Shown one piece after another: positions 1-10,491 of a DNA stretch of 64,000 nt. How positions within the stretch are numbered: the stretch's first letter is position 1; every line of letters begins with the position of its first letter. The notes beneath the pieces are model-generated. The model ran no database searches. It saw only the letters and a program-made list of their open reading frames with translations, and was not told where the DNA came from. The position numbers and the translations under genes were made by a program. The DNA comes from Hyparrhenia diplandra (lineage: Eukaryota > Streptophyta > Magnoliopsida > Poales > Poaceae). Where the stretch lies: assembly GCA_015847255.1 (NCBI GenBank), contig JADLZK010001344.1:1-64000 (forward strand), read 5' to 3'.

Positions 1-3
1 GAT

Positions 4-1099
4 TTGAAGAGAGAACAATGGAAAACTACGACGGGTTTCCTTGCTTATTTGAAAGATTGCGAGGAAGTCAAGCTACCGCCAAAGTTCAAGCCCTCAAACC
101 ACTCAAAATACGATGGGAAAAGCAGAGCCCGGACAATGGCTCGTGAGTCTACTCACAATCCATTGAGCTCTTTGGAGGAGATGATGGCGCTAAAAAGCCG
201 TCTTCTTTCCCATGGCCCTAGAGGCTCTACCGCTCCAATGGTTCGACAAGATCGAAGAGGGCTCAATACGCTACTGGGAAGACTTACAGAAAGCATTCTG
301 TAGCAACTTCGCAGGAATCATCACCCATCCTATTACTCAGGCTGAGTTGAAAAGCCTCAAGCAGAAGCCTGGAGAATCCCTGAGAGATTACTATCGAAGA
401 TTTGGGGAGATGAGGTCCCAAGTACACGACATCACCGAGAGAGAAGTGATAGATGCCTTCGGTAATGGGATTTTCTCAAGATGGCAGTTCTCAGATTTCT
501 ACAAAGACAACCCGAGGACGAACGAGTAGTTCAAGCTTACTGTTGAGAAGATGATCGGAGCTGAAGAAAGAACTCGAGACCGCTTTCCAGAAAGAAAGAA
601 CTCAGAAGCCCCGAAGAAAGATCAGAACAACTCTCAACAGCAGAAGAAGCGAGGACCAGACAATACTGTCGCAATGGCAGAAAAGTCGAAGAAACCTTAC
701 AAACAGAGGTTCAACAACAACAACAATGGCGACAGGAACAGAAGCAATATCAAGCTAGAAGACCTACCCTGTATCTACCACCCTGGAGCTCCGCACACGC
801 TCGGAAACTGTACCACTTTCCAGGAAAAGTACAAGGGAGGAAACAACTCTGCTCAGAAGGCAAACAATCAAGAAAACAGAGAAGAAGCCATTGAAGAGCA
901 AAAGACAGGGGATTTCCAGAAAGCAACGAGATCCTTGAACGTCATATTCTCTAGAGTACCCAGTTCGAAGAGCAAGAGACAGGACAAGTTAGCACTCAGA
1001 TCAATCATGGCAGCAGAACCCGCAACACCACGCTACCTCAATTGGTCCCAATACCCGATCCAGTTCACCAGGGAGGATCAAAGGACAAGTGTGGGCAAC
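4..1099 (+). pseudogene. gag: gag remnant of Tat1 (capsid and zinc knuckle)
   Basis: Capsid-like sequence is read in one frame to about 200, shifts to another at 212-529 (Trp-Phe-Asp-Lys motif, then a Leu-Arg-Asp-Tyr-Tyr-Arg-Arg-Phe stretch typical of the Retrotrans_gag domain), stops at 527-529, then continues from 551. A Lys/Gln/Asn-rich basic segment precedes a zinc-knuckle-like motif CX2HX4HX4C (Cys74, His77, His82, Cys87 of the frame opening at 551). The product would package the element RNA in virus-like particles. At least two disruptions make it non-functional. The true start is outside the window. Confidence 0.85.
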
Positions 1100-1746
1100 G
1101 CCGGCCTGTATCCTTTGGTACTGGAACCCACGATAGCCGGAGTGACCGTTACCAAAGTGTTGATTGACGGAGGAGCTGGATTGAACATCATATTCTCAGA
1201 AACACTAGACAAGATGGGACTAGACCTCTCCGGGCTGATCGCTCCTTCAAGCACTCCTTTCTACGAAATAGTACCCGGACGAGCAGCCATACCAGTTGGA
1301 CAAGTCACCTTGCCAGTCACATTTGGATCTCCATCAAATTACCGGACAGAGTACATCAAGTTCGAAGTAGCAGATCTCGAGTCACCATACCATGCCATAA
1401 TGGGGAGACCTGCCATTGCAAAATTCATGGCTATTCCACACTACCCGTATCTTTTACTAAAGATGTCGGCACCTTTTGGGGTTCTTTCAATCAAGGGAGA
1501 CCTCAAGAAAGCTTTTGAGTGTGACGTTCAAGCCGTGGAAATCACAAACAAGACAGGGGAGCTCTTGGAGAAAAAAGAACTCAACCGGATGGCGAGAGGA
1601 TACAAATCCGGAAGAAGCTGGAGATACCGGCCAAGAAGCAAGCAATTCTGATTCCACCAGAAGAGGCCGACGTCAAGCACATTGATCTACAAACGGGCAA
1701 TCCATCCAAGATGGCGATCATCAGCGCCCACCTATCTCCAAAATAG
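1100..1746 (+). pseudogene. Tat1 aspartic protease and linker to RT, ending in TAG
   Basis: In the frame opening at 551 the retropepsin active site appears as Leu-Ile-Asp-Gly-Gly (Asp206, codon 1166-1168), followed by a Met-Gly-Arg-Pro motif near 1401. The frame then shifts around 1604-1617: the linker (Pro-Pro-Glu-Glu-Ala, Ile-Asp-Leu) is read in the next frame up to Ser-Pro-Lys and a TAG at 1744-1746. RT sequence continues in the same frame straight after the TAG (Phe-Ala-Trp-Lys-Pro-Ala-Asp-Met). Tat2 has a TAG at the same place (34218-34216). The protease would cleave the polyprotein. This copy is broken by the frameshift. Confidence 0.85.
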
Positions 1747-2789
1747 GAACTCGCGCTCACCAGCTTCCTAAGGCAACACAAAGATATATTTGCCTGGAAA
1801 CCAGCAGACATGCCTGGCGTACCAAGGGAGCTGGCTGAGCACAGAATCGACATCAATATGGGATCCAAACCCATCAAGCAAAGACTAAGGAGGTTCTCAC
1901 CAGAAAAGAAGGAAGCCATCAAAAAAGAGATTGCAAAACTACTCGCAGCAGGATTCATCAGAGAAATCCTACACCCTGATTGGCTAGCTAACCCGGTTCT
2001 GGTTCAGAAGAAGAACACCTCCGACTGGCGAGTGTGTGTGGACTACACAGACCTGAACAAGCATTGCCCAAAGGACCCCTTCGGGCTACCACGGATTGAC
2101 CAAATAGTGGACTCTACAGCAGGATCAGCTCTACTAACGTTCTTGGATTGCTACTCAGGATATCACCGCATTTTGCGAAGAAAGAAGATCGAGCAAGACA
2201 TGTTTTATCACCCCCTTCGGTGCCTCTTTGCTACAAAACAATGTCCTTCAGATTGAAGAACGCCGAGAACAACGTATCAAAAGAGCGTCTGAGACTTATC
2301 GGGAGAGCAGATTGGCAAAAATGCCGAAGCCTACGTAGACGACATGGTGGTGAAGACCAGAGAACCAGAAACTCTGATTCAAGACCTGGAAGAGACTTCC
2401 AAAAACCTCAACAAGTGGAAATGGAAGCTCAATCCAACAAAATGCGTCTTTGGAGTACCTTCGGGACAGCTACTGGGTTTTTTGGTCAGCAACAGAGGCA
2501 TTGAACCCAGCACCAAGCAAATCAAGGCAATCACCGAGATGACACAACCCCGAAGCCTCAAGGACGTCCAGAAGCTCACAGGATGCATGGCAGCACTCAA
2601 CAGATTCATATCCAAGCTTGGAGAGAAAGGGCTACCCTTCTTCAAACTCATCAAGACAAAAGGAGAATTCAAGTGGACAGATGAAGCGGACAAGGCGTTT
2701 GAAGAACTCAAAGCGTACCTTACAACGGCTCGGTCCTAACACCTCCAAAAGATCAAGAAGAACTCCTGCTCTATATAGCAGCAACAAAT
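1747..2789 (+). pseudogene. Tat1 reverse transcriptase domain, frameshifted
   Basis: The 1810-2256 segment carries fingers and palm motifs: Leu-Leu-Ala-Ala-Gly-Phe-Ile-Arg-Glu, Cys-Val-Asp-Tyr-Thr-Asp-Leu-Asn and Phe-Leu-Asp-Cys-Tyr-Ser-Gly-Tyr-His (first catalytic Asp). It then loses frame. The catalytic Tyr-Val-Asp-Asp box is encoded at about 2332-2343. The thumb/connection (Lys-Leu-Asn-Pro, Gly-Ile-Glu-Pro, Leu-Thr-Gly-Cys-Met-Ala-Ala-Leu) lies in 2344-2739. At least three frame changes occur, so no functional enzyme is possible. Confidence 0.9.
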
Positions 2790-3600
2790 ACAGTGGTCAG
2801 CTCAGCAATCATCGTGGAAAGAGAAGAGCCTGAACAACCTAACAAGGTCCAGAGGCCAGTTTACTACGTGAGCGAGGTTCTATCTGAGTCCAAGGCTCGA
2901 TACCCTCACGTACAAAAATTACTCTACTCCATACTGATCACATCAAGAAAGCTACGACACTACTTCGACAGTCACAAGATCACAGTGGTAATTGACTCAC
3001 CACTAGGCGACATCCTGAGGAACAGAGATTCAACAGGCCGCATATCAAAATGGGCAGTGGAACTCGGAGCACTGAATCTAGAGTTCACCCCAAGAAGAGC
3101 AATCAAATCCCAGGCGCTACCGGATTTCATAGCGGAATGGACAGAGCTCCAACAACCCATATCCGGCGACATCAAGAAACATTGGAACATGTGCCCGATG
3201 GATCGTTGAAGCTAGGGGAGCAGGAGGCGGGATTTTATTCATATCTCCAGAAGGAAGACAACTCAAGTACGTGCTGCAAATCATGTGGCAAGCTACAAAC
3301 AATGAGGCAGAGTATGAAGCACTCATCCATGGCCTCAAGATAGCAAGAACTCTGGGAATCAAGAGACTACAAGTATACGGCGACTCCGCGGTTGTCATCA
3401 ATCAAGTCAATAAAGACTGGGACTGCACAAAGGACAATATGGGCCTCTATTGCACAGAAGTGCGCAAGCTGGAAAAGAACTTCCAAGGCCTAGAAATCCT
3501 ACACGTGCTCAGAGATGCGAACGTGGCGGCCAGACGTGCTAGCCAAACTCGGATCCGACGAGCACAAGTCCCACCGGGAGTATTCGTCGAAGAACTCTTG
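2790..3600 (+). pseudogene. Tat1 dual RNase H domains
   Basis: The first, retrotransposon-type RNase H/connection domain spans 2793-3160 (Pro-Val-Tyr-Tyr-Val-Ser-Glu-Val-Leu, then Ile-Lys-Ser-Gln-Ala-Leu-Pro-Asp-Phe). A second RNase H domain follows at about 3190-3545, with Asp-Gly-Ser, Asn-Asn-Glu-Ala-Glu-Tyr-Glu-Ala and Tyr-Gly-Asp-Ser motifs, that is Asp, Glu and Asp of the catalytic set. A second archaeal-type RNase H is a known hallmark of plant Tat elements. Frame changes near 3200 and 3270 break it. An Arg-Arg-Ala stretch replaces the usual last Asp region near 3530, read in a shifted frame. Confidence 0.85.
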
Positions 3601-4941
3601 AAGCCATCCATCAAGGAGAACCAGGAAGAAGAAGAAGACAACATGGAGCAATCAGCTCTAAACGGAGTAATGATAATCTCTCCAGGTCGAAGAACAACTC
3701 CCTGGATCGAAGACATCATAAACTTCATCAAGAACAAGACACTACCCGAAGACAAAGCTGAAGCAACCAGGATCTTGAGAAGAAGCAAGAACTACGTGCT
3801 CATCAAAGACAAGCTCTACAAGAGAACAGCATCATCAGGAGTATTACTCAAATGCATAAGCTCGAAGAAGGAAAAGACATCCTACAAGAAATCCACTCGG
3901 ATCTTTGTGGAAACCACGCAGCGTCAAGAACCCTCGTGGGAAAAGCATTCAGAACAGGATACTACTGGCCAATAGCCCTCAAAGACGCAGAAGAACTCGT
4001 CAGAAGATGCAAAGGATGCCAGATGTTTGCAAGACAAGCGCATGTGCACGCACACAACGATCTCGCATACCACCATTATGGCCTTTTTCGTCTTTGGGGA
4101 CTAGATCAAGTCGGACCACTTAAAAGAGCCAAGGGAGGATATGAGTACATCTACGTCGCCATCGACAAATTCACCAAATGGATAGAATACAAGCCATTGG
4201 TCACCTTCAGCTCCACCAAAGCAGTCGAGTTCATCCAAGAGATCATGCACAGATTTGGGATGCCCGCGGGATCATCATCGACCTCGGATCACCGTTCACG
4301 GCGGCAGAATTCGAAGACTGGGCACAAGATTGTGGCATACGGATAGATTATGCCTCCGTAGCACACCCTCAGGCTAACGGACAAGTCGAAAGAGCAAACG
4401 GACTCATCCTTGCCGGACTAAAGCCAAGATTATACGAAGAACTCAAGGACTACGGAGCCAAGTGGATCGAAGAACTCCCAAAAGTTGTCTGGGGCCTAAG
4501 AACTCAAATCAGCAGAGCAACAGGCTATTCACCCTTCTTCCTGACCTACGGATCAGAAGCCATCCTACCAGCGGACCTCATATGGAGCTCTCCAAGGATT
4601 GAGCAATTTGAAGAAGGAGAAGGAGAATAAACAAGAAGACTAGAAATCGACTGTGTGAAAGAAGTCAGAACAAACGCCATCATTCAGAACGCAAGATATC
4701 TGCAAGGATTAAGAAGGCACTACGACAAAAGCACACGTCCAAGAAAACTCAACCCAGGAGATCAAGTACTCAAGAGAAATCAAAAGACGGAAGGCAAGCA
4801 TAAACTGCTCAGCCCTTGGGAAGGACCATATATCGTCAAAGGAATCTTTGGGACCGGGGAACCTACAAGGCGATGACCATGCAAGGAGAAGAAGTCGAAA
4901 CTCTTGGCACATAAACCAGCTCGAGAAGGTTCTATCCATAA
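3601..4941 (+). pseudogene. Tat1 integrase, broken
   Basis: The Zn-binding part has Cys-Gly-Asn-His-Ala-Ala-Ser-Arg and a Cys-Lys-Gly-Cys pair near 4007-4018. The catalytic core has Trp-Gly-Leu-Asp (about 4096), then after a frameshift near 4270 Ile-Asp-Leu-Gly-Ser, and Asn-Gly-Gln-Val-Glu-Arg-Ala-Asn (about 4376), giving the Asp-Asp-Glu triad. A stop ends the frame at 4628-4630. The C-terminal module (Pro-Trp-Glu-Gly-Pro-Tyr-Ile-Val) lies in 4655-4876, and the pol end is probably the TAA at 4939-4941. At least three lesions are present. Confidence 0.87.
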
Positions 4942-5851
4942 TCGAGAGAATCTCAAGGCAAATGTAAGAAGAGAAGCGTAACGCATAAAAACAACTCTCC
5001 GATACCTCAAGAAGAAGAAGATCAAGCACGAGAAGAACTCGGACCATCAAAAAAGGTCACCAAATACGCAGCCACCAGGCACTTCAACGAAACAAGATGC
5101 CCAGAGTCAAGCTGCATGCCTCCTAAGGGAGAAGAACAAAACAGCCCGAGTTTGGCACTTCACGAGAAGAAGTCAACCAAAAGAAGGCAAACCCGACCAC
5201 CAGAACGGAGGTCAAATTTCCAAGGGTGGAACCACGCGAAGTCCTAGCTCTAGAATAGCGTCCACACCTTAAATCCTAGCGAAAGATCGTGAACTTTGAC
5301 TCTTGAAAAAAGAGAACGTTGGGATCGGCCCGTCTAGGTTGCAGAGGCCATCAAGGGTCCAGAAAGCGCCACTATGTCCAATGACGGCGGACGGCCTTTC
5401 GAATCGGGCGTGAACGGTGTAGTGTTGTGAAATAGAAACCCATCGTCTCACACAAGTCTCTCAGAAAATAGAGCAGCCCAAACCAGGCAAGATGGATTGT
5501 AGTGTTATGAAATAGGAACCCAACCATCTTGACCTTCAGTCCGTAGTGCACTTAAATGGGCCCGGACTGAGAACCCTTCAAGGGACGTCATGCGATAGTC
5601 CTTTGGACAAAGCATGGGAGAGCCCTAGCCCGAGAAGAGGCAACCCCGAGTTAGAACAACTCTTTCAGAGCACGACTCCACCAAAATACACTAGCATGTC
5701 CAAGAAAGGACAAACGCTAGAGGGCCTAAATGGAGAAACCTAACGGCTCGAGTAACCCTCCGAACAATCGTGACAAGTCTCGAAGAAGACGCAAGTCACA
5801 AGTCGAGGAAAACAACCCCCGCAAAACGGGGACGCCCCAACCACCATCGAA
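4942..5851 (+). other. Tat1 non-coding region after pol
   Basis: A-rich, Lys/Glu-codon-like sequence with no supported protein. A short direct repeat about GTAGTGTTATGAAATAGGA (5418-5440 and 5501-5519) is visible. The stretch from about 5537 recurs at 44428 in another family copy, which supports it being element sequence. Confidence 0.6.
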
Positions 5852-6165
5852 GCAAGTCTACAGAGGACAAGTTTGAATCTTGAGGAAGAATAAACACGAA
5901 GACCAAGAGCAAGACTCTATCACCTTCAGCAAGTCTACAGAAAGGACGAGCTGAACCTTCAGAAGAACAACCCTGAAGACCAGGAGCAAGCCTCCACAAC
6001 TACTGTCAGCAAGTCTACAGAAAGGACGAGCTGAATCTTCAGAAGAACAACCCTGAAGACCAAGAGCAAGACTCTATCACCTTCAGCAAGTCTACAGAAA
6101 GGACGAGCTGAACCTTCAGAAGAACAACCCTGAAGACCAGGAGCAAGCCTCCACAACTATTATCG
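5852..6165 (+). repeat. Tandem array in Tat1, four units alternating ~77 and ~80 bp
   Basis: GCAAGTCTACAGA starts at 5852, 5929, 6009 and 6086, so units are 77, 80 and 77 bp and then a fourth. Units 1 and 3 end in an ACTCTATCACC variant and units 2 and 4 in a CCTCCACAACT variant, which suggests a ~157 bp dimer. Degenerate copies (AAGTCTACAGA near 6417 and 6661) continue to about 6700. Confidence 0.85.
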
Positions 6166-7002
6166 GCTAATATACGAGAGAAGACGAGCTGATACTCCAA
6201 AAAGAAGAACTCTGGAATTCAAGAGCAAGCCTCCAATCATCATGACAAGTCTCAGGAAGAAGACAGAAGTCATTTGTCAGATGAAAACAATCCTGACAAA
6301 CCAGAGCAAGACTCTACAAATATCTCCAATCAAGTCTCTGAGAAAAGGTGGGTTGACTCTCCGAAAAAAAAAGATCTTGGATTTCAGGAGAAGAACTTCA
6401 GAACTATCTCCAGCCAAGTCTACAGAAGCAGGAAAGCTAATTCCTTCAGGAAAAAGAACCCTAAAGCAGTAAGACAAGGCTCCAATCTACTACGGCAAGA
6501 CCCATGAACAGGCTAGCCGACGCGTCAAGGGAGAAACAACCCAAAGGCACACAAGGACAAGAACCTACGCTACCCTCAGCAGATCTACAACAAGACAAGC
6601 TGACAAGTCAGGAAAACAGCCCTGACAACTCGAAGCAGGACTTCAATACTATAAACGGCCAAGTCTACAGAAAGGCAAGCTGGATCATCAACCGAGACAA
6701 CAACGGTGTCACAATGAGTGACTCCAAACAACTCGGAACGAACCTACATGAAGGACATAAGAGCCGGAAGCCTAAGGAAGAACTCCAAAGGCGCAATCTC
6801 AACAAGTCATCCGAAGAAGAACTCGGAAGAGCATGACAACAACAAGCAAAGGACTAACTGCAACAAGTCTGCACGAAGGCAGATCAGAGATACTTAAAGT
6901 CCGCACGAAGGCGGACACAAACAAGAGTATTCAAGGCCTACAACCAAAAGGCCACCAGCAAAATTGTTCATTACAAGACGGGCGAAGCCGTCAAACAAGC
7001 AC
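6166..7002 (+). other. Tat1 degenerate repeat-derived spacer
   Basis: Diverged copies of the preceding tandem unit grade into A-rich sequence with short direct repeats (GCACGAAGGC at about 6870 and 6902). No coding sequence is supported. It separates the pol end from the 3' end of the convergent antisense gene. Confidence 0.5.
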
Positions 7003-9691
7003 TCAGGCCGCATCAAAGTCCGGCACATCACCTTCAGGAAGATCAAGGTCGATGGTACCAGCAAGTGTGGTAACAGCTGCATCCACCTCAGGGCGCTCCT
7101 CATCCATTATCCTGAGATGCTCGTCAGAGGCAAACCCATCCACAACGGCAGCAATGGGCAGCTCTGGCACAAGATGATGGAAGTAAAAGAGCAAGCTCTT
7201 CAACAGCCTCCCAGCAACGTCTCCAACAAAGAAGCGGAAACGATCGGGAACCCGGGGAAGAAACTCTCTCCAGGACACACCTTGATCTTCAGGGAGGCGA
7301 ATAACCTCCGGCAGGGGATACACAAAACGCCAGAGATCGGAGAACTTCACGCGATGAGCAGAAAGAGCATCCCTCTCCGATTGAAGCTCGGCCGACAGCT
7401 CAGCAATAGTGGCCGCCTGACCAGAATTGGTTACCCGAAGACCTGGAGACAACAGAAAGACAAGTCAGAAAAGAAGACTTGACAGATAAAGCGAAAACAA
7501 CTCAAGAGGATAAGCAAACATACCTTCAACCTCCTGAGTAACCTTGGCATAGGACTCAGTCAACCCTTCAATGGTAGCAGAAGAGTCCTGGAGCTAAGCA
7601 CGAAGATCCCGTTCAATCCCCTGAAGGCGAACAACCTCAGCCCGCAAGGAGTCACATTCTTGAGCAGGGAGAAAGACGGGGAGGTCACGCACAAAGGACT
7701 ACAAACAAAGACAAAAGTCGGGCTCAGGACACCTCTCAAAAGAAGCAAAGAGAAAAGTCAAGAAAAAGAACTCGGTGCATACCTGGAACTGTTGATCAAA
7801 AGCAGAGAAGGCACCCGAAGTAGTCCGGAACGCCGCAGACAGGGTAGCAACCCGAGAAGCTAGAACAAACTCCAAAACAACAGAGTCTGCAAGAGCCCTC
7901 AGATCAAAGAGAGAAGGATCCTGAGGAGGATCAGCAGCAACTATGCGAACAGGGGAGGCCGAAGAAGAAGACTGGCCACCAGCAGGACACTCAGAAGAAC
8001 ACGGAGAGGTAATTTCAGCAAACTTCACAGAAGGACGCCTGCAGAACAACCCCGACAGGATAAGAATTCTCAAAAATCAACGGGGAGAAAGAACTCACTT
8101 CAAGAGTACTCACCGAAAATGAAGACGAGGACGAGGGGGCAAGCCGGCAGCAGAAGGAGGCTTCACGTCAACAGCCACAACAGGAACCTGGCCAGAAGCC
8201 TCAGAGGGCTCAACCTGCATTAACGGCAAACTGCAAACAACCCCAATAAGGCTACCATACAAAAACCAGGTATTCAAAAGTCAAGAAAAGGACTTATGGA
8301 TCCCGGACAAGAGACTCCACCTGCTCCTCAGCATGCTCAAAAAGCAAGCGCGAAGCACCATCTGGAGAAACAGAGAAACAGGTCAGCATTATGGAGAAAG
8401 AGGGGGACTGACAGAAGAACAACCCCCTCACCTATAAGTATATTACCTGTGGGCTCCTGCAAAGAAGCCTGAGAAGCAGAAGAGCGAGTCCTCTTTGGAG
8501 TCACGATAGCAGCAGAAGCGTGGGCTCTTCAAGCGAACGTTCCGCCGCCATGCGACCTATAAGGGCAAGTACCCATGGATCTGGTGTAAAGGGAACATAC
8601 GAAGCACCCCCAATGCTGATGCCAGGAAGGGATTCAGACTCACCTGGAACAGAGACAGCAGGTGCCGCAGCAACGGTCACCACAGCAGCCTCAGAGTAGT
8701 TCCGGCCAAGATGCTGAAAAAATCAGAAGAGTCAGAAAGAACCCTAAACAGGCAAATACAGCACAAAGAAAGCAAAAGAACTCACAGCTGGAGGAGGGTT
8801 ATCAGCAGAATACTCAACAACCCGAATCGGAGTCATCAGCACATCCTTCAGCAAAGAGCGAAGGGACACCATCAGCTCCTCCTCAGGCAATTCAGAGGCA
8901 TCACCACCAACACGAGAGGGATCCTCAGGACCAGAGTACTCGAAGCCAAGCGTCTCCCTCGCCATCAAAGGCTGAACTCGACGACGAAGAAAGCTGGCGA
9001 CAATTCTAGCACCACTGAGGCCACCCTGCTTCAAGATCTTGACGCGGTTGACAAACTTAGCAACCTCAGACTCATCAGGAGAGTCAACCTTCAGGCTCTC
9101 AGGATCAACAGGACTCATCGAGTCATGATCCATCAAGGCAGGGGGAGGATTATTCACATAAAACCACCAGGCGCCAACCGAAAAGCGAGTCGGGAGCTCA
9201 TAATCAAAGAAAGCACCCTTTCGACCCTGGCGGGCCTGGATGGAAACACATCCAAGAGAGGAAAGATCGCCTCCATGACGAAGGCGGAAGAAATAGCGAA
9301 AGAGCTTCAAAGAAGGAGGGATGCCTATGAAGGTCTCACAGGCATGGACAAAGATGGAAAGAAGAAGAACCCCATTAGGGGCAAGATGAGAAAGAGCAAT
9401 CGAATAGGACTGCAGAAACTCATGGAACAAATCCGAAGCAGGCAAGCAAAGACCAGCTTGGACAAAAGAAAGAAAGAGGACAACCTCAAGAGGACCGGGA
9501 GCGGGAAGACGATGCCCAGTAGGGAGCCTCCAACCAGAGAGACTCTGAGGAGGAAGAAGCCGGCGCCGCTCTAACTCCTCAAGATCTCCGGCATCGACAG
9601 AGGACTCCGGCCAGATCTTCATGGCCGCCTCCACCTCGGGAACCATCTCCGCCTTCCCCTTTGCGCTCTTGGAGGAAGAGCTCTTCACCAT
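7003..9691 (-). pseudogene. Antisense multi-exon gene of Tat1 (gypsy-type 'Transposase_28'-like protein)
   Basis: The first exon (9691-8786) encodes a protein resembling the plant family named putative gypsy type transposon (Pfam Transposase_28, recalled), with a Phe-Phe-Arg-Leu-Arg stretch and Trp-Trp-Phe-Tyr-Val. Splice sites I can read: exons 9691-8786, 8714-8447, 8361-8298, 8230-8114, 8038-7783, 7658-7524, 7442-7003. Most junctions rejoin frame, for example Gln-Glu-Pro-Thr to Asp-Gly-Ala, His-Phe-Arg to Arg-Pro-Ser, and Glu-Val-Glu to Gly-Leu-Arg. The C-terminal exons look coiled-coil (Glu-Leu-Ser-Ala-Glu-Leu). Lesions: a 1-bp shift near 8520, a TAG in exon 6, a donor changed to ATAAGT at 8297, and a frame problem at the 7782-7659 intron. 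Spliced length is about 2.2 kb. Function is unknown. It is convergent with pol. Confidence 0.72.
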
Positions 9692-9839
9692 AATGAAGAA
9701 CAGGCGGCGAGAACAGCAGAAACTCGAAGGCGCAACGGCGACGGCAGGGAACAGTGGCGGCGCAAGGGGATTAGGGCAAGGAGGATTGCTAATCGCGGAT
9801 GCAAATGGCAGGCGGAGGAAAAGAAACGGCCGTATCCAA

Positions 9840-9848
9840 GTATTTATG
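9840..9848 (-). promoter_or_regulatory. TATA-like box of Tat1 antisense gene
   Basis: Minus strand reads CCATAAATACTTGG, about 150 bp upstream of the ATG at 9691. The Tat2 gene has TTATAAATACC in the corresponding upstream region, which supports a real promoter. Confidence 0.5.
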
Positions 9849-9879
9849 GAGGGAGATTTTCCACCCGTTACAGAATAAA

Positions 9880-10491
9880 ACTCTCTGTAACGGGAGCCTT
9901 TACAACTTCAAAATTAATTTGAAGTGACAACGGCACTCCTTTTTATGCGGAACAGTGCAACAGACTGACACAACGGTTGGAAGCCTCAGAAGGAGAGAAG
10001 AACCCTTCAAAAAATGCCAGCAAGCAGCGCAGAAAACATCCCGGAGCACAGATCAAGACAAAGACAAGTCAATCAAATCAACAAAGAAGAACCCACCAAG
10101 AAGACAGAAGAACCCTGGCCAACGTTGCAACAGCCCAACAGAAGAAGTACCAAACGGAAAAAGAGAAACGGTCAAAATCCCGGGTAAAATGAAGAACCTC
10201 TAAGAGTTCTATTTACAAAAGAACTCTTAGACGCTCGGGGGCTACAAGGTACCCGGGGCACAATTTTTTCAGAAGAGCTCCGACGACGAGAAGAACTCGA
10301 AGACGGAGGAGAAGAACTCAAAGACCTTCTAGCTCTTTGTGCCAAAAAACAAGAAGCTCGGGGGCTACACCCTACGGGTGCACTTTTTTCAGCAAAGTGC
10401 ACACCGTATAAAGACAACAAGGACCGCACCAAGGACACACCCGAGAAAGAGCAGACAGCTCTCGTGACTCAAACCTGAGATGCTCGGGGGC
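9880..10491 (+). repeat. Start of Tat1 3' repeat region (GCTCGGGGGCT units)
   Basis: Contains GCTCGGGGGCTAC at about 10233 and 10353, Glu/Lys-codon-like GAAGAACTCGAAGAC repeats, and the hairpin 10373-10408. Related units occur at 11979-12225, 13380-13924 and 45800-46354. The region is interrupted at 10491 by a solo LTR. Confidence 0.7.
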
